A stretch of 64,000 nucleotides of DNA from Rebecca billardiae RCC1528. Lineage: Eukaryota > Haptophyta. The notes beneath the pieces are model-generated. The model saw only the letters and a list, made by a program, of their open reading frames with translations. It did not search any database and was not told the DNA's origin. Positions 45,401 through 54,625 of this stretch are shown in pieces; positions within the stretch are counted from its first letter, which is position 1; each line of letters opens with the position of its first letter. The stretch is taken from positions 1,612,001 to 1,676,000 of the forward strand of contig OZ251223.1 in the NCBI GenBank assembly GCA_965240325.2, given 5' to 3'. The translations under genes and the position numbers were made by a program.

Positions 45401-45830
45401 GCGCGCGCGCCGCGGCGGTGGCAGCAGCCGCACCATGCGCAGCGCTCCCCGCGCGCGAGCCGCGGTGCGCCTGCGGCTGGACGCTCGGCGCGGGCGGCTC
45501 GGCTGCGAGCGGCTTGTCCCAGGTCGTCTCGTTGGTGAGCTGGTTCCAGTAGTACGTGTCGCCCGAGTCGGGGTCCTTGACGGGCACCCAGCCGGCGGCG
45601 AGGGCCGATCCTCCGCCGCCGAGAGGCCCGGGGGTCACTACTCCCGCCGCGACGTCGGCGCGAGTGCTGTGCGGCGGCGTTGACGGCACGTTGGTATCGC
45701 GCGACTGTGCGCACGCGCGCGCTCCGCCGCCTGGCGTGTGGGGGGCTCCGTCGGCGGCGACCTTGTCGGCGTGGCGAGACGACGCGTCACGCACCCCCCG
45801 CGCGCGCGATGCCCTGTCATCGCCGTCCAT
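42444..45830 (-). CDS. Single-pass membrane protein with WW domain, fibronectin type III repeats and Cys-rich tail
   Basis: Exons 43363..45830, 42796..43222 and 42444..42656 give 1,035 residues. Both introns start GTGCGC, and the frame is kept (phase 2, then 0). A WW domain lies at about residues 78-109 (GWVPVKDPDSGDTYYWNQLT, then TTWDKP). A Ser/Ala-rich region follows with three tandem SSRVGSV repeats (about 260-280). One transmembrane helix is at about 385-406 (CYAAAILAGVLLVAIVVAL). Outside it are about four fibronectin type III domains; the second carries an insert with some ten cysteines (CCGPFCWCYDRRCC). The C-terminal 75 residues are again Cys-rich (about 14 Cys). The layout suggests a surface receptor or adhesion protein, with the WW domain on the cytoplasmic side binding proline motifs. 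Ligands are unknown. An in-frame ATG further upstream (about 46007) is possible. Confidence 0.8.
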
Positions 45831-46321
45831 GACCCCCGACCCGCCGGATCCCGCGCGCGTGCGGCGCGACCGGCTGCGCGGCCGCTGCAGCAGCGGCGGG
45901 CGCGCGTTCAAGACGATGCGGATGCCTGCCGCCGCCCGCCTCTCCGCGACGTTTGTGGGCTCGGAATTCCCATTCAAAAATGGGTCGATTTTCGGCTTTC
46001 CGCACATGCTTTTCGGCACGATGGCGGCGACTGTGCGCACAAGCTTGTCGGTCCCGCTCGGGAGCAGGACTGAGGCGCGGACAGGCGGTTGCCTCCGGAC
46101 TCATGACGAAGTTCGTTTTTTTCCACCGAGGTGGTTTCGCGATCTCCTTGCGCGCGAGCTTGCGGCCGCACACTTGTGGCTCACGGGCGGGCGCCTCTCC
46201 TGCTCGCTCATCGACCAGGCGCGCGCATCGGGCGAGCGCACGTGGCCGGGCGCGGGCGCTCGAGCGAGACCGACTCCTCCCTCGCCAGCGGGTGGCGGAG
46301 CCGCCGACGCATCCGGTCGCC
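45831..46321. promoter_or_regulatory. Shared promoter region, FN3 gene / armadillo-IQ gene
   Basis: 491 bases between divergent starts. A lower-GC patch at about 45961-46020 (ATTCCCATTCAAAAATGGG) is followed by GATGGCG at 46020-46026. Both flanking frames stay open into it, but without recognisable domains. Confidence 0.45.
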
Positions 46322-49300
46322 ATGGCGTGGGACGATGCGAACGCCGCCATCATGATCCAGAAGATCATCCGCGGCAAGATCGCGCGGCGCGAGGTGGCGC
46401 AGCGGCGGCTGCACGCCGCGGCGGGCGACATGCTGCTCACGCTGCTGGAGTCCACGCGGCTGGACACGGAGTCGAAGGTCGCGGCGGCGCGCATCACGCG
46501 CGACCTCGAGCGCCTGCCCGAGCTCGTGCCGCGCATGGGCTCGAAGAGCTCGTTCGACGAGCGCTCGCAGGCGACCAAGGAGGTCGCGTGGGTGCTGTGC
46601 GAGGTGCGCGGCGAGGAGATGGAGAAGCGCGCGTTCGAGGTGGTGCAGGAGTCGGGCGTGGCCGAGTACATCGTGCCGCTCGCGCGCGAGTGCCTCGAGC
46701 CGCCCAACACCGCCGTGCTCTACCCGCTGTTTGCAATCATGTCCAACCTGCCGACGCTCGGCCACAAGGCCGGCGAGCAGCTGCTGAAGGACTCGGGCTG
46801 CTTCGCGCTGCTCATCGACTGTCTGTACTCGGCGGACATGGGCGTGCAGTACTACGCCGCCGCGGGCGTCTCCAACATGTCGCACGACGTCGAGGCCGTG
46901 ACGATGGTGAAGAACAAGAAGGCGACCGCGCAGCTCGAGAAGCTCCTCGACTCCAACAACCGGCACATCATCAACTTCGCGCTCAAGGCGCTGGAGAACG
47001 TGAACGAGGTGCAGTCGGTGTTCGACTTCCTCTTCGGCCTCAAGAAGCAGGAGATCGCCGACCGCAAGGCGCGCATGGAGGCGGCGCGCGAGCGGTACCA
47101 GCAGATGTCCGACGCGGACGCGCGCAAGAGCTTTGCTGCCAAGCAGATCCAGCGGTGGATCCGCGGGCGGAACGTGCGGAAGGGGATGGCGCGCACGCTG
47201 GACGACCGGGCGGAGATCGCGCGCGCCGCCGTGCGCATCCAGGCCGCGGCGCGCGGGCGGATGGCGCGCAAGGTCTCGGCCGGCGTGCGCGCGCGGCTGC
47301 GCGCGCTGCGCATGCAGGCGGGCGTGTCCAAGGTGAGCGTCGCGCAGGCGCGCCTCAAGAAGCGCACCAAGACGAACCGGAAGAAGGTGATGCAGGCGGC
47401 GGGGCAGCGGCGGATCGAGCGGCTCGCCGCGCTCGCCGCGCGCCTCTCGAAGCACGACGGCGTCGTCGCGCACACCGCCATGCTGCTCGACGCGACCGAG
47501 CGCGAGCTCGAGACGCTCGAGGCGCACGCGGACGGGCCGCTCACAGACGAGTGCCACCGCATCCTGAAGGACCTGCTCGCGCGGTACGAGCTGGCGTGCG
47601 CGGGCGGCGGGCCGAGCGGCAAGTCGCGCCTCGAGCACGTCCAGCCGCTCGTCGCCAAGTTCGCCGGCGTCTTCCCCGACGTGGACGTGCACGCCGCGAT
47701 GCTCCTCTTTGGAACCAAGACAGAGCTCCTTTTTCTAGAGGAGGTGCGCGAGCCGTCCGACCCCGAGGCGAAGGCGGTGCTGGTGACGCTCTCGCTGCGG
47801 CACGAGGTGTCGCAGGCGCCGGCGAGCGGCGCGAGCGCCACCTTCCTCGAGAGCCTGTACGCGCTGGTCGAGCGGCACGAGGAGTCCGCGCGCACGCCCG
47901 TCCACCTGGCGATGCCGCTGTTTGGCACGATGGCCGAGGTGGAGGCGCTGGAGGGGATGGAGCCGGGCGGCATGGACGCGGAGGTGGCGCTCTCCGACCT
48001 GCACCTGCGCGTCGAGCTGGCGATCACGGCGCTGCAGATGCAGCGCTACGGCCGCGTGCGCGACTTCATGGCCACCGCCGCGCGCGGCGCGCTGCACGCC
48101 GGCATGCTCTTTGCGGCGACGAGCGGCGAGGTGCGGCGGCTCGAGGGCGCTTGGGACGCGCACGGCGGCCGCTTCGCCGACTCGGCGCACCCGCTGCTCG
48201 TGGAGCTGAGGCTGCGGTACGACATGCTCGCCGCGACGTCGGAGGGCGAGACCCGCCACTTCGACTCGACCGCCGCCGCCGCCGAGCCCGGCGCGCCCGC
48301 CCCGCCGCCGCGGCCGCGCGCGCGCGCGCAGCGCGCGCAGCAGCTCTTCCACAAGTACGAGGATGTGCAGGGGGTGAGTGTGCACCCGGGCATGCTGCTG
48401 TTCAGCACGCAGGCGGAGATGGAGCGGCTGGAGCACTCGAAGGAGCTCTCGTCGCGCGAGACGCTCATGATCCTCACCGACACGCGCGTGCGCCACGAGC
48501 TCGCCGCCGCCACGATCGAGGGCAACACGAAGCGGCTCGCCAAGGCGCACTGGCTGATGCTCAAGTTTGAAGATGTGCCGTATGTGCACTCCGCCATGCT
48601 GCTCGCCGGCACCAAGCCGGAGGTGAAGCGGCTCGAGACGCTCGAGCCGGGCTCGGAGGAGGCGCACGAGGTGCTCGAGGCGCTGCGCATGCGCTTCGAG
48701 CGCCAGGCCGCGCAGCTCCTGCAGATGAAGCGCGAGCGCGCCGAGCAGGCGGCCACCAACATGGCTGGCGGCGCGCGCACACTCGCGGCCGTCAGTGCGG
48801 TCCGCCCGACGGTGCAGGCCAAGGTGGAGCGCTCGACGGCGGTGGCGACGCACGCGCAGGCGGCGCACCGGCGGAACAAGGCGCAGCAGGAGGCGCAGCA
48901 GAAGCGCGAGCGCCAGGCCGCGCTCAACAAGGCGCAGCGCGTCTTCCCCGTCTACCAGCACGCGCGCGAGTCGATGGCCGAGAGGCACGTGGCGAAGAAG
49001 GACGCGGCGACCACGATGCAGGCGCACTACCGCGGGCAGCAGGCGCGCGGGCTCGCGGAGAAGAAGGAGGCGCGGCAGAGCGCGCTGCACCGCGCCGGCG
49101 TCGCCGGCCCCGCGACCAACGAGGCGGCGCGCAAGCTCAAGCACTCGACCGAGGTGCGCGTCGACGCGGCGATCACGCTGCAGCGCTACTGGCGCGGGTA
49201 CGCGGCGCGCAAGCTGTTTGCGCAGCGGCTCGTGAGCAATCAGCAGATCCGCGGCGTGATGAGCCTGGGGCCCGCGGTGTACCGCGTGCCGCCCGTCTTC

Positions 49301-50576
49301 GACAAGGCGCTCGCCAAGCGCCAGCGCGCCGCCATCCTCATCCAGCGCCACGCGCGCGGCCGCCTCGCGCGGCTGTATGCCGTGCACAAGCGCGAGGTGC
49401 TCGACGAGATGGGCGATCTCGCGTCTCTCTACCCGGTGCTGCATGAGGCGCGCGGCGCGCTCAAGTGGCTGAGCAAGCAGAAGCACTTCGCGGCGATCGA
49501 GATCCAGCGGCACTGGCGCGGTGCGCGCGCGCGCGCGGCGGCGGCGCGGCGGTTGCGCCAGGCCCGACGCCGGCCGAGGACGCGGCCGCCGCGCTCGGCG
49601 CGCAGCCCGCGCCTCCACCGCCGAGCCTCGCGCCTCGTGCCTCGCGCCTCACGCCCGCCCCTCGCCCGCGCGCGCGCGCGCGCCCGCGCCGCCGCAGGCT
49701 ACTCCGCACGCAAGCGCGTGCGCAAGCTGCTCGCGCGGATGGCTCGCGAGTACCGGCGGCGGCAGCAGCGCGAGTACGTCCTGCAGATGGACGCGCACAT
49801 GTACAGGCAGTACCAGACGCGCAAGACTCGGTGCGCGGCGCGGCGCGGCCGAGCCGGGGCGTCCCCCGCCGGCGCGGTCCGCCGCGCGCCGCGGCGCGCG
49901 CGCGCCTGCTGACGCGCGCCGCGCGCCGCTGCCCCGCCCCCCCCCGCGCCGCCCGCGCCGCCATCGCTCCACCAGCCACCCGATGCACGGCCTCCCGCCG
50001 GTCGACAGCGGCTCGATCTTCTACTCGCCGCCGCCGAAGACCTCCGCTGGCGTGCGCTCGCGATCGCCGCAGAGCACCCTCGGCGGCGCGTCGGAGCCCT
50101 CGCGTCCGGGCCGAGCGGGCCCGCGGCCGATCAGTGCGTACATGCCGCCGCAGCAGAGCTCGGTGATGGAGCGGCGGCCGGACAAGGAGCTGGACAACTT
50201 CCGCCACCTGCCGCAGACGCTCCGCTCCAACATCTCCTACTACCCGGGGCGCGCGTACCTACAGGCGATGCACGCGCTGCCCGCGCAGCCGCTGCGCAAG
50301 TATGTGAACACGCAGCGCGGCCAGTCGCTGCTGCAGCCGCTGCCGCGCCTGCCCAACGGCCTCGACACGCAGCTCGCGGAGACGCTGCACGTGCCGAGCT
50401 TCCAGCAGCCGCCGCCCAAGGAGCCGGACGACTTTGCCGAGCTCGCGTACGGGCGGCACAGCAACAGCCCGCCCCGCAGCCCCAAGACCACCAAGGGCTC
50501 GCGCGTCTCGCACAGCCCGGCGCAGCGCTCGAGTGCCGGCAAGCAGAAGCGGCTGGCGGCGACCACATCCTTCTGA
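46322..50576 (+). CDS. Armadillo-repeat / multi-IQ protein with six copies of an unnamed repeat
   Basis: Exons 46322..49520, 49698..49830 and 49976..50576 give 1,310 residues. Donors are GTGCGC and the phases match (1, then 2). Seven IQ (calmodulin-binding) motifs are visible: MIQKIIRGKIARR near the start, two at about 272-320, three at about 895-1020, and one split by the first intron (IEIQRHWRG + YSARKRV). Residues about 35-235 are armadillo-like helices (GVQYYAAAGVSNMSHD, HIINFALKALENV). Between about 380 and 790, six copies of a 60-95-residue unit begin H-x-x-M-L-L-x-x-T and end E-x-x-x-L-E (for example HAAMLLFGTKTELLFLEE). The tail is Pro/Ser-rich. Architecture and length suggest a calmodulin-regulated scaffold, possibly flagellar. 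Function is not known. Start: ATG in good context (gccATGG) just before the first IQ. Confidence 0.88.
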
Positions 50577-51224
50577 CGCTTCTGACGACGGCGAGTTGGC
50601 GTGACGACGCACGCACGCGCAGCCGTCTGCGAGCAGCCTTGCGCCCGTGGCACGCACCGTGCATGCGCGCGATGAGTGCGTCCGCGAGCAGCGCCGAGCG
50701 CTGGCACCTGCCGTCATCCGTCTCGCGCCTCGAGTCGTGCTCCCATAGGCACGAGCAGGCGTGAGCAGACGCCCGCAGACGGCTCCGCTACGGTACGCCC
50801 GCGCTACAGCACTAGTCCGCTATTCGCGTCGGAATGAGCTACTCAACTACGACTGCTACGCAAGTCGTTTGACGATCGGATCCGTCGTCATTGCCGTATC
50901 ATCAGCCATGCTGCATGCACTTAGTGCATGCTGCGACTCGTACTCGTTGAGTCGTTCATTCAGTCCGCGCTGCGACCGCGGCGCACTCCGTCCGACCTGA
51001 CGATGCCTGATTCTACGGCCGCCTGACTGCCGGACCGTCGTAGTGCGCTAGTAGTTAGCTGCTACTATACGTTAGCCGAGGCGATTCATCATAACTCATC
51101 GTCGCCGCTGATCCGCCTGCGTACAGCGTAATTTACTATATTACTCAGTGAGTGTAAGCGTAATGGTGATGACACGGCGGTTGGCAGCGATATGCGTCCA
51201 CTAGGGGTTCGGTCACATCTAAAT

Positions 51225-51335
51225 CATCAACCTATACAAAAATCCCCAAAATCCTGCGCGCATCCTCTTTTTGATTTTGCGGAGCACGTGCGCCGCCCCC
51301 CCGGCTTTCGCTCACGCTCAGACCTTTATTCGAGT
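51225..51335 (-). repeat. Dispersed repeat, copy 1 (inverted relative to copy at 62.8 kb)
   Basis: The reverse complement contains GGTCTGAGCGTGAGCGAAAG, then GGCGGCGCACGTGCTCCGC, then a run of A and a GGGGATTT(A)TTTGTATA stretch, as does the plus strand at about 62812-62912. Confidence 0.8.
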
Positions 51336-51347
51336 AACTTGGGGGCC

Positions 51348-51349
<2 letters not shown>

Positions 51350-51378
<29 letters not shown>

Positions 51379-51379
51379 G
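51350..51379. repeat. Run of 30 G
   Basis: An uninterrupted G homopolymer next to the dispersed repeat. The exact length may be limited by sequencing. Confidence 0.85.
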
Positions 51380-51541
51380 CGTGCGCCATTAAATAATAAG
51401 TGCGACGATGATTATTATGATGACGATGACGACGACGAAGCTCATCCTGCTGCTGAGACTGCTGACGATGAGGATGCAGGGAGCAGGTGATAGATAGGCA
51501 CTCCCATCCATCGGGCATCGTCAGCCCGTCATTAATCATCG

Positions 51542-54463
51542 TCATGCCTCTGCGAGGGTCTCGTACAGCTCGACGCCCTTCTTTGAGGCCGTCTCCACGT
51601 CGGTGAGGTTGCTCCACAGGTCGAGCCGCACGAGCTGGTCGGCTCTGCGCGGGAGCGAGCCGCCCGGCAGCATCGAGGCGAACTCGTGGCGCAGCAGCGG
51701 CACGGTGAAGTCCGCCGGGTCGTGGTCGAGCGTGTTCGCCTTGGCGGCGATGTGCTCGCCCGGCTCGAGGTGGTTGGTCGAGAACGAGCTCTGGTTCCGA
51801 AAGTTTGGGTAGAGCATCCACTTGGCGCGGAGGTACATGAGCTCGATCAGGAACTTCTTCCACGAGCCCTTCCACCCGGGCACGGCCGAGTCGGGGATGG
51901 CGATGCGCTTGGGCGAGTCCGCGCCGGTGCGCAGCAGCAGCCACTCGCGGAAGTTGCGCCACGGCTGCGCGTAGAAGAGCGCACCCCACGAGCACGGCAG
52001 CTGCTGCGCAAACGGCTGGCCGCGCAGCTCGGCGTGCAGGTTGACCCGGCGGCGCGGGATCTTGACCTCGACGAGCCGCGGCGTGTACAGCGAGATGCCG
52101 ATCATGTCCGGGTCGGCCGCCGCCTCGCCCGAGTACCGGTACATGAGCAGCGCGTACTTGAGCCACGCGTAGAACGAGGGCGCCACCTCGATGTCGTCCT
52201 CGAGCAGCACCGCGTACTCGTCGTCACTCGCGGGCGTCCACGACTCGACGACGGCCGTGGCGAGCCCGGCGTGCGCCGCGCGCGCGTGCACGCTCTTCGG
52301 GCCGTGCGGCCAGTGGAACTGCGAGATGAAGCGGTGGGTCGGGTCGTCCGCGTTCGCGTCCAGCGCGAAGCGGATCGGCACCTCGTCCCCCAGGTAGTCT
52401 GCGCTCGCGAGCGCGTTGCACAGCCGCTTAAGCGAGTGCGCGCGCCGCCACGTGATCACGACGATCACGACGCGGGGCGCGTGCCACGCGGCGAGCGCGC
52501 GCGGCGAGAGCGTGCCCAGCCAGGAGAGCGTCTCGAGCTGCGGGCGCGGGAGGAGGATCGGCAGGCGCGCGCGCGGCACCGGCGCCTGCCCGTACGGCGC
52601 GGCCTCGGCGTCCGCGCCGTGCGCGGCGGGCGGCGCGCTCAGCTGAAGCCCGCGCGCGGCCGCGTCCGCCCACGGCGCGTCGCTCTCGGCGCCGCCAAAT
52701 GTCGTGCGCACCGCCACGGCGAGCGGGCAGGGGCGCGCGCCGTCGCCGACCGCGGCGATGACCAGCGTGGGCTGCACGGTCTCGCGCAGGTGGGCCAGCA
52801 CGCGCGCGAGCCGCCGCGCCTCGCCGACCGACGACTCGGCCTCGACGGCGCTGAACCAGCCGTCCGCGAGCGCAAAGGAGCGTCCCCACACCATGTCCCC
52901 GGCCGCCTCGGCGCCGGCCGCGCCGTCGTCCGCGGCGGGGGGCGAAGAAGAGGCGTCCGACGCGCCGGGCTGGGAGCCGCCGGGCGCGCGGCCGACGGCC
53001 ACGTCGCAGCGCACGCGCCGTGGCTCGGCCGCCGCCGCCGCCGCTCCGCGGCGCGCGCGAGCGCAGTGGGGCGCCAGCACTCGCAGGAGCTGGCGGCCGG
53101 CCGCATCGTCCGCGCCGACGAGCAGCCAGCGCTCGGTGGGTGCGGGCTGGGCACCGGCGTCGGCGTCGGCGCCGGGGCCGAAGCCGCCCGGCTCGGCGTC
53201 GGCGCGCGCCTCCGCCCCGCCCGCCTCCGCGGCGGGCGCGTCGATCGGCACGCGCACGCGGCCGTGCCGGCCGAGCGCAACAGGTGCCATCCCCGCGCGC
53301 AGCGCGCGAGACACGGCGCGGTCGGGCGCGGTGGGCCCGCGGCTCGAGGCGGGCCAGGACTCGGCCCGACGCGCGCCCGCGTCCCCCGTCAGCACCGTCT
53401 CCACGGGCAACACCGTCGTGCGCACGCCGAGCAGCCGGCGCAGCCCGTCGCTCAGCGCGAGCATCGCGCCGCCCGGCCCCAGGCCTGCGGGCGGCTCGGT
53501 GCCCAGCACGAGCTTGGCCCACGACTCGTGCAGTAGCGCCATGCCGTCCAGGTAGTCGACGTCGAGGGCGTGCTCGATGACGAGGCCGGAGGAGCTGTCG
53601 GGCGCGCATAGGTGGGCGTACGGCGCGTCGCCCTCGCCGCCCGCGCCGCGCGCGGGCACCGCACTCGCGGGAAGCACCACGCAGCCGGCCTCGCCATACA
53701 CGGCGGGTGTGCGCCCGTCCGCGAGGTCGAGCGCGGCCGCGGCGAGCGCGGAGCGGAGGAAGCGGTGGGAGGGGATGGCGTGCGGCTCGAGGAGCACGAC
53801 GTACGGCGTGGGGCTCTGCAGTGCCAGCTGCAGAGCGCCGTACTCGCGCAGCTCCGCCACGAGGCGCACCGCCTTGACCACCTCGGGCGCGCGCCTCTGC
53901 TCAGCCAGGGCGGCCTGCGCGGCTGCCTCGCGCGCCGCGCGCTCCGACGAGGTGGCGAGGCTGCCCACGCCGTACGTGACGACCCACACGCCGGATGGGC
54001 GCGCGTGCTGCGAGAGCAGCGCGCGCGTCTGCCGGCAGATGGTCCACGCCTCGTCGTGCGACGCGATCGCGGTGACGGGCGCGACCTCCGCCTCGCCCAG
54101 CAGCAGATTGCGCTCTCGCGCCTCGGCCATGAGCTGCGTCAGGGTCGGGCCGGTGCGCTCGAGCGCTGTGAAGAGTCGCTGGCGCCGCACCCTCCACACG
54201 CTCTCCACGAAGGATGGGCGCTCCGTGGCTGGCGGCGGCGGCGGCGGCGGTGGCCGTGCTCTGCATGTGCGCGGATGGTAGTTGTGCGACTGTCGGAGCA
54301 GCAGGGGCGTCCCGGCGTCGGCGTGCCCGAGCAGCGCGACGAACTGCACCACCACCGTGCTCACCGCGAAGATGAAGACGAAAGCCGCCACTTCGCGCAC
54401 GCGCACGCGGCGCAGGACTGCGCCGAGGCAGGCGCGCGCGCCGCCGACGTTCGCCCGCGACAT
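51542..54463 (-). CDS. Golgi-type glycosyltransferase (GT-A, GT2-like), type II membrane protein
   Basis: A single exon of 973 residues. A signal anchor is seen at about residues 25-45 (VAAFVFIFAVSTVVVQFVALL), placing the rest in the Golgi lumen. Residues about 75-400 look like a first alpha/beta domain: VWVVTYGVGSLATS, then TPYVVLLEPHAIPSHRFLRS, a pattern like a degenerate GT-A fold. A disordered Ala/Gly/Pro region covers about 400-640. The C-terminal domain (about 655-930) is a GT-A transferase: VVIVVITWRRAHSLKRL, the nucleotide-sugar acidic motif AVLLEDDIEVAP, then MIGISLYTPRLVEVK and QQLPCSWGALFYAQPWRNF. This resembles plant glycosyltransferases of the At5g12260 kind. Donor and acceptor sugars are unknown. 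It is divergent from the ABC transporter across 162 bases. Confidence 0.82.
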   Translation of the reverse strand: MSRANVGGARACLGAVLRRVRVREVAAFVFIFAVSTVVVQFVALLGHADAGTPLLLRQSHNYHPRTCRARPPPPPPPPATERPSFVESVWRVRRQRLFTALERTGPTLTQLMAEARERNLLLGEAEVAPVTAIASHDEAWTICRQTRALLSQHARPSGVWVVTYGVGSLATSSERAAREAAAQAALAEQRRAPEVVKAVRLVAELREYGALQLALQSPTPYVVLLEPHAIPSHRFLRSALAAAALDLADGRTPAVYGEAGCVVLPASAVPARGAGGEGDAPYAHLCAPDSSSGLVIEHALDVDYLDGMALLHESWAKLVLGTEPPAGLGPGGAMLALSDGLRRLLGVRTTVLPVETVLTGDAGARRAESWPASSRGPTAPDRAVSRALRAGMAPVALGRHGRVRVPIDAPAAEAGGAEARADAEPGGFGPGADADAGAQPAPTERWLLVGADDAAGRQLLRVLAPHCARARRGAAAAAAEPRRVRCDVAVGRAPGGSQPGASDASSSPPAADDGAAGAEAAGDMVWGRSFALADGWFSAVEAESSVGEARRLARVLAHLRETVQPTLVIAAVGDGARPCPLAVAVRTTFGGAESDAPWADAAARGLQLSAPPAAHGADAEAAPYGQAPVPRARLPILLPRPQLETLSWLGTLSPRALAAWHAPRVVIVVITWRRAHSLKRLCNALASADYLGDEVPIRFALDANADDPTHRFISQFHWPHGPKSVHARAAHAGLATAVVESWTPASDDEYAVLLEDDIEVAPSFYAWLKYALLMYRYSGEAAADPDMIGISLYTPRLVEVKIPRRRVNLHAELRGQPFAQQLPCSWGALFYAQPWRNFREWLLLRTGADSPKRIAIPDSAVPGWKGSWKKFLIELMYLRAKWMLYPNFRNQSSFSTNHLEPGEHIAAKANTLDHDPADFTVPLLRHEFASMLPGGSLPRRADQLVRLDLWSNLTDVETASKKGVELYETLAEA

Positions 54464-54625
54464 CAGGATGGCGGTGTGCCCGGTGCCGGACCCGGGCAGT
54501 CCGGATTCTGCACGGCTGCATCTGCACCGGAACTCGCTGGTCCTTCCCGCGTCTGCGCGCGGAGGACGCCCTCGGTACGCCCGTCACGCCGACAGTGGAG
54601 CCCGCCAAGGCTGCCGCCTTCCGCG
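54464..54625. promoter_or_regulatory. Bidirectional promoter, glycosyltransferase / ABCB
   Basis: 162 bases between the two start codons, with GATGGCG at 54467-54473 directly beside the minus-strand ATG. Confidence 0.5.

Larger units (their letters stand above)
50577..51541. other. Spacer between convergent genes, with poly-G and a dispersed repeat
   Basis: No gene seen. It contains one copy of a repeat shared with 62.8 kb and a run of 30 G, listed separately. Confidence 0.5.

Noticed and set aside
45556-48570. 1,004-codon plus-strand frame overlapping the armadillo/IQ gene
   Set aside because: Frame-shifted shadow rich in Arg/Ala/Gly; the IQ and armadillo motifs are in another frame.
51686-53536. 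616-codon plus-strand frame opposite the glycosyltransferase
   Set aside because: Antisense shadow without domains.
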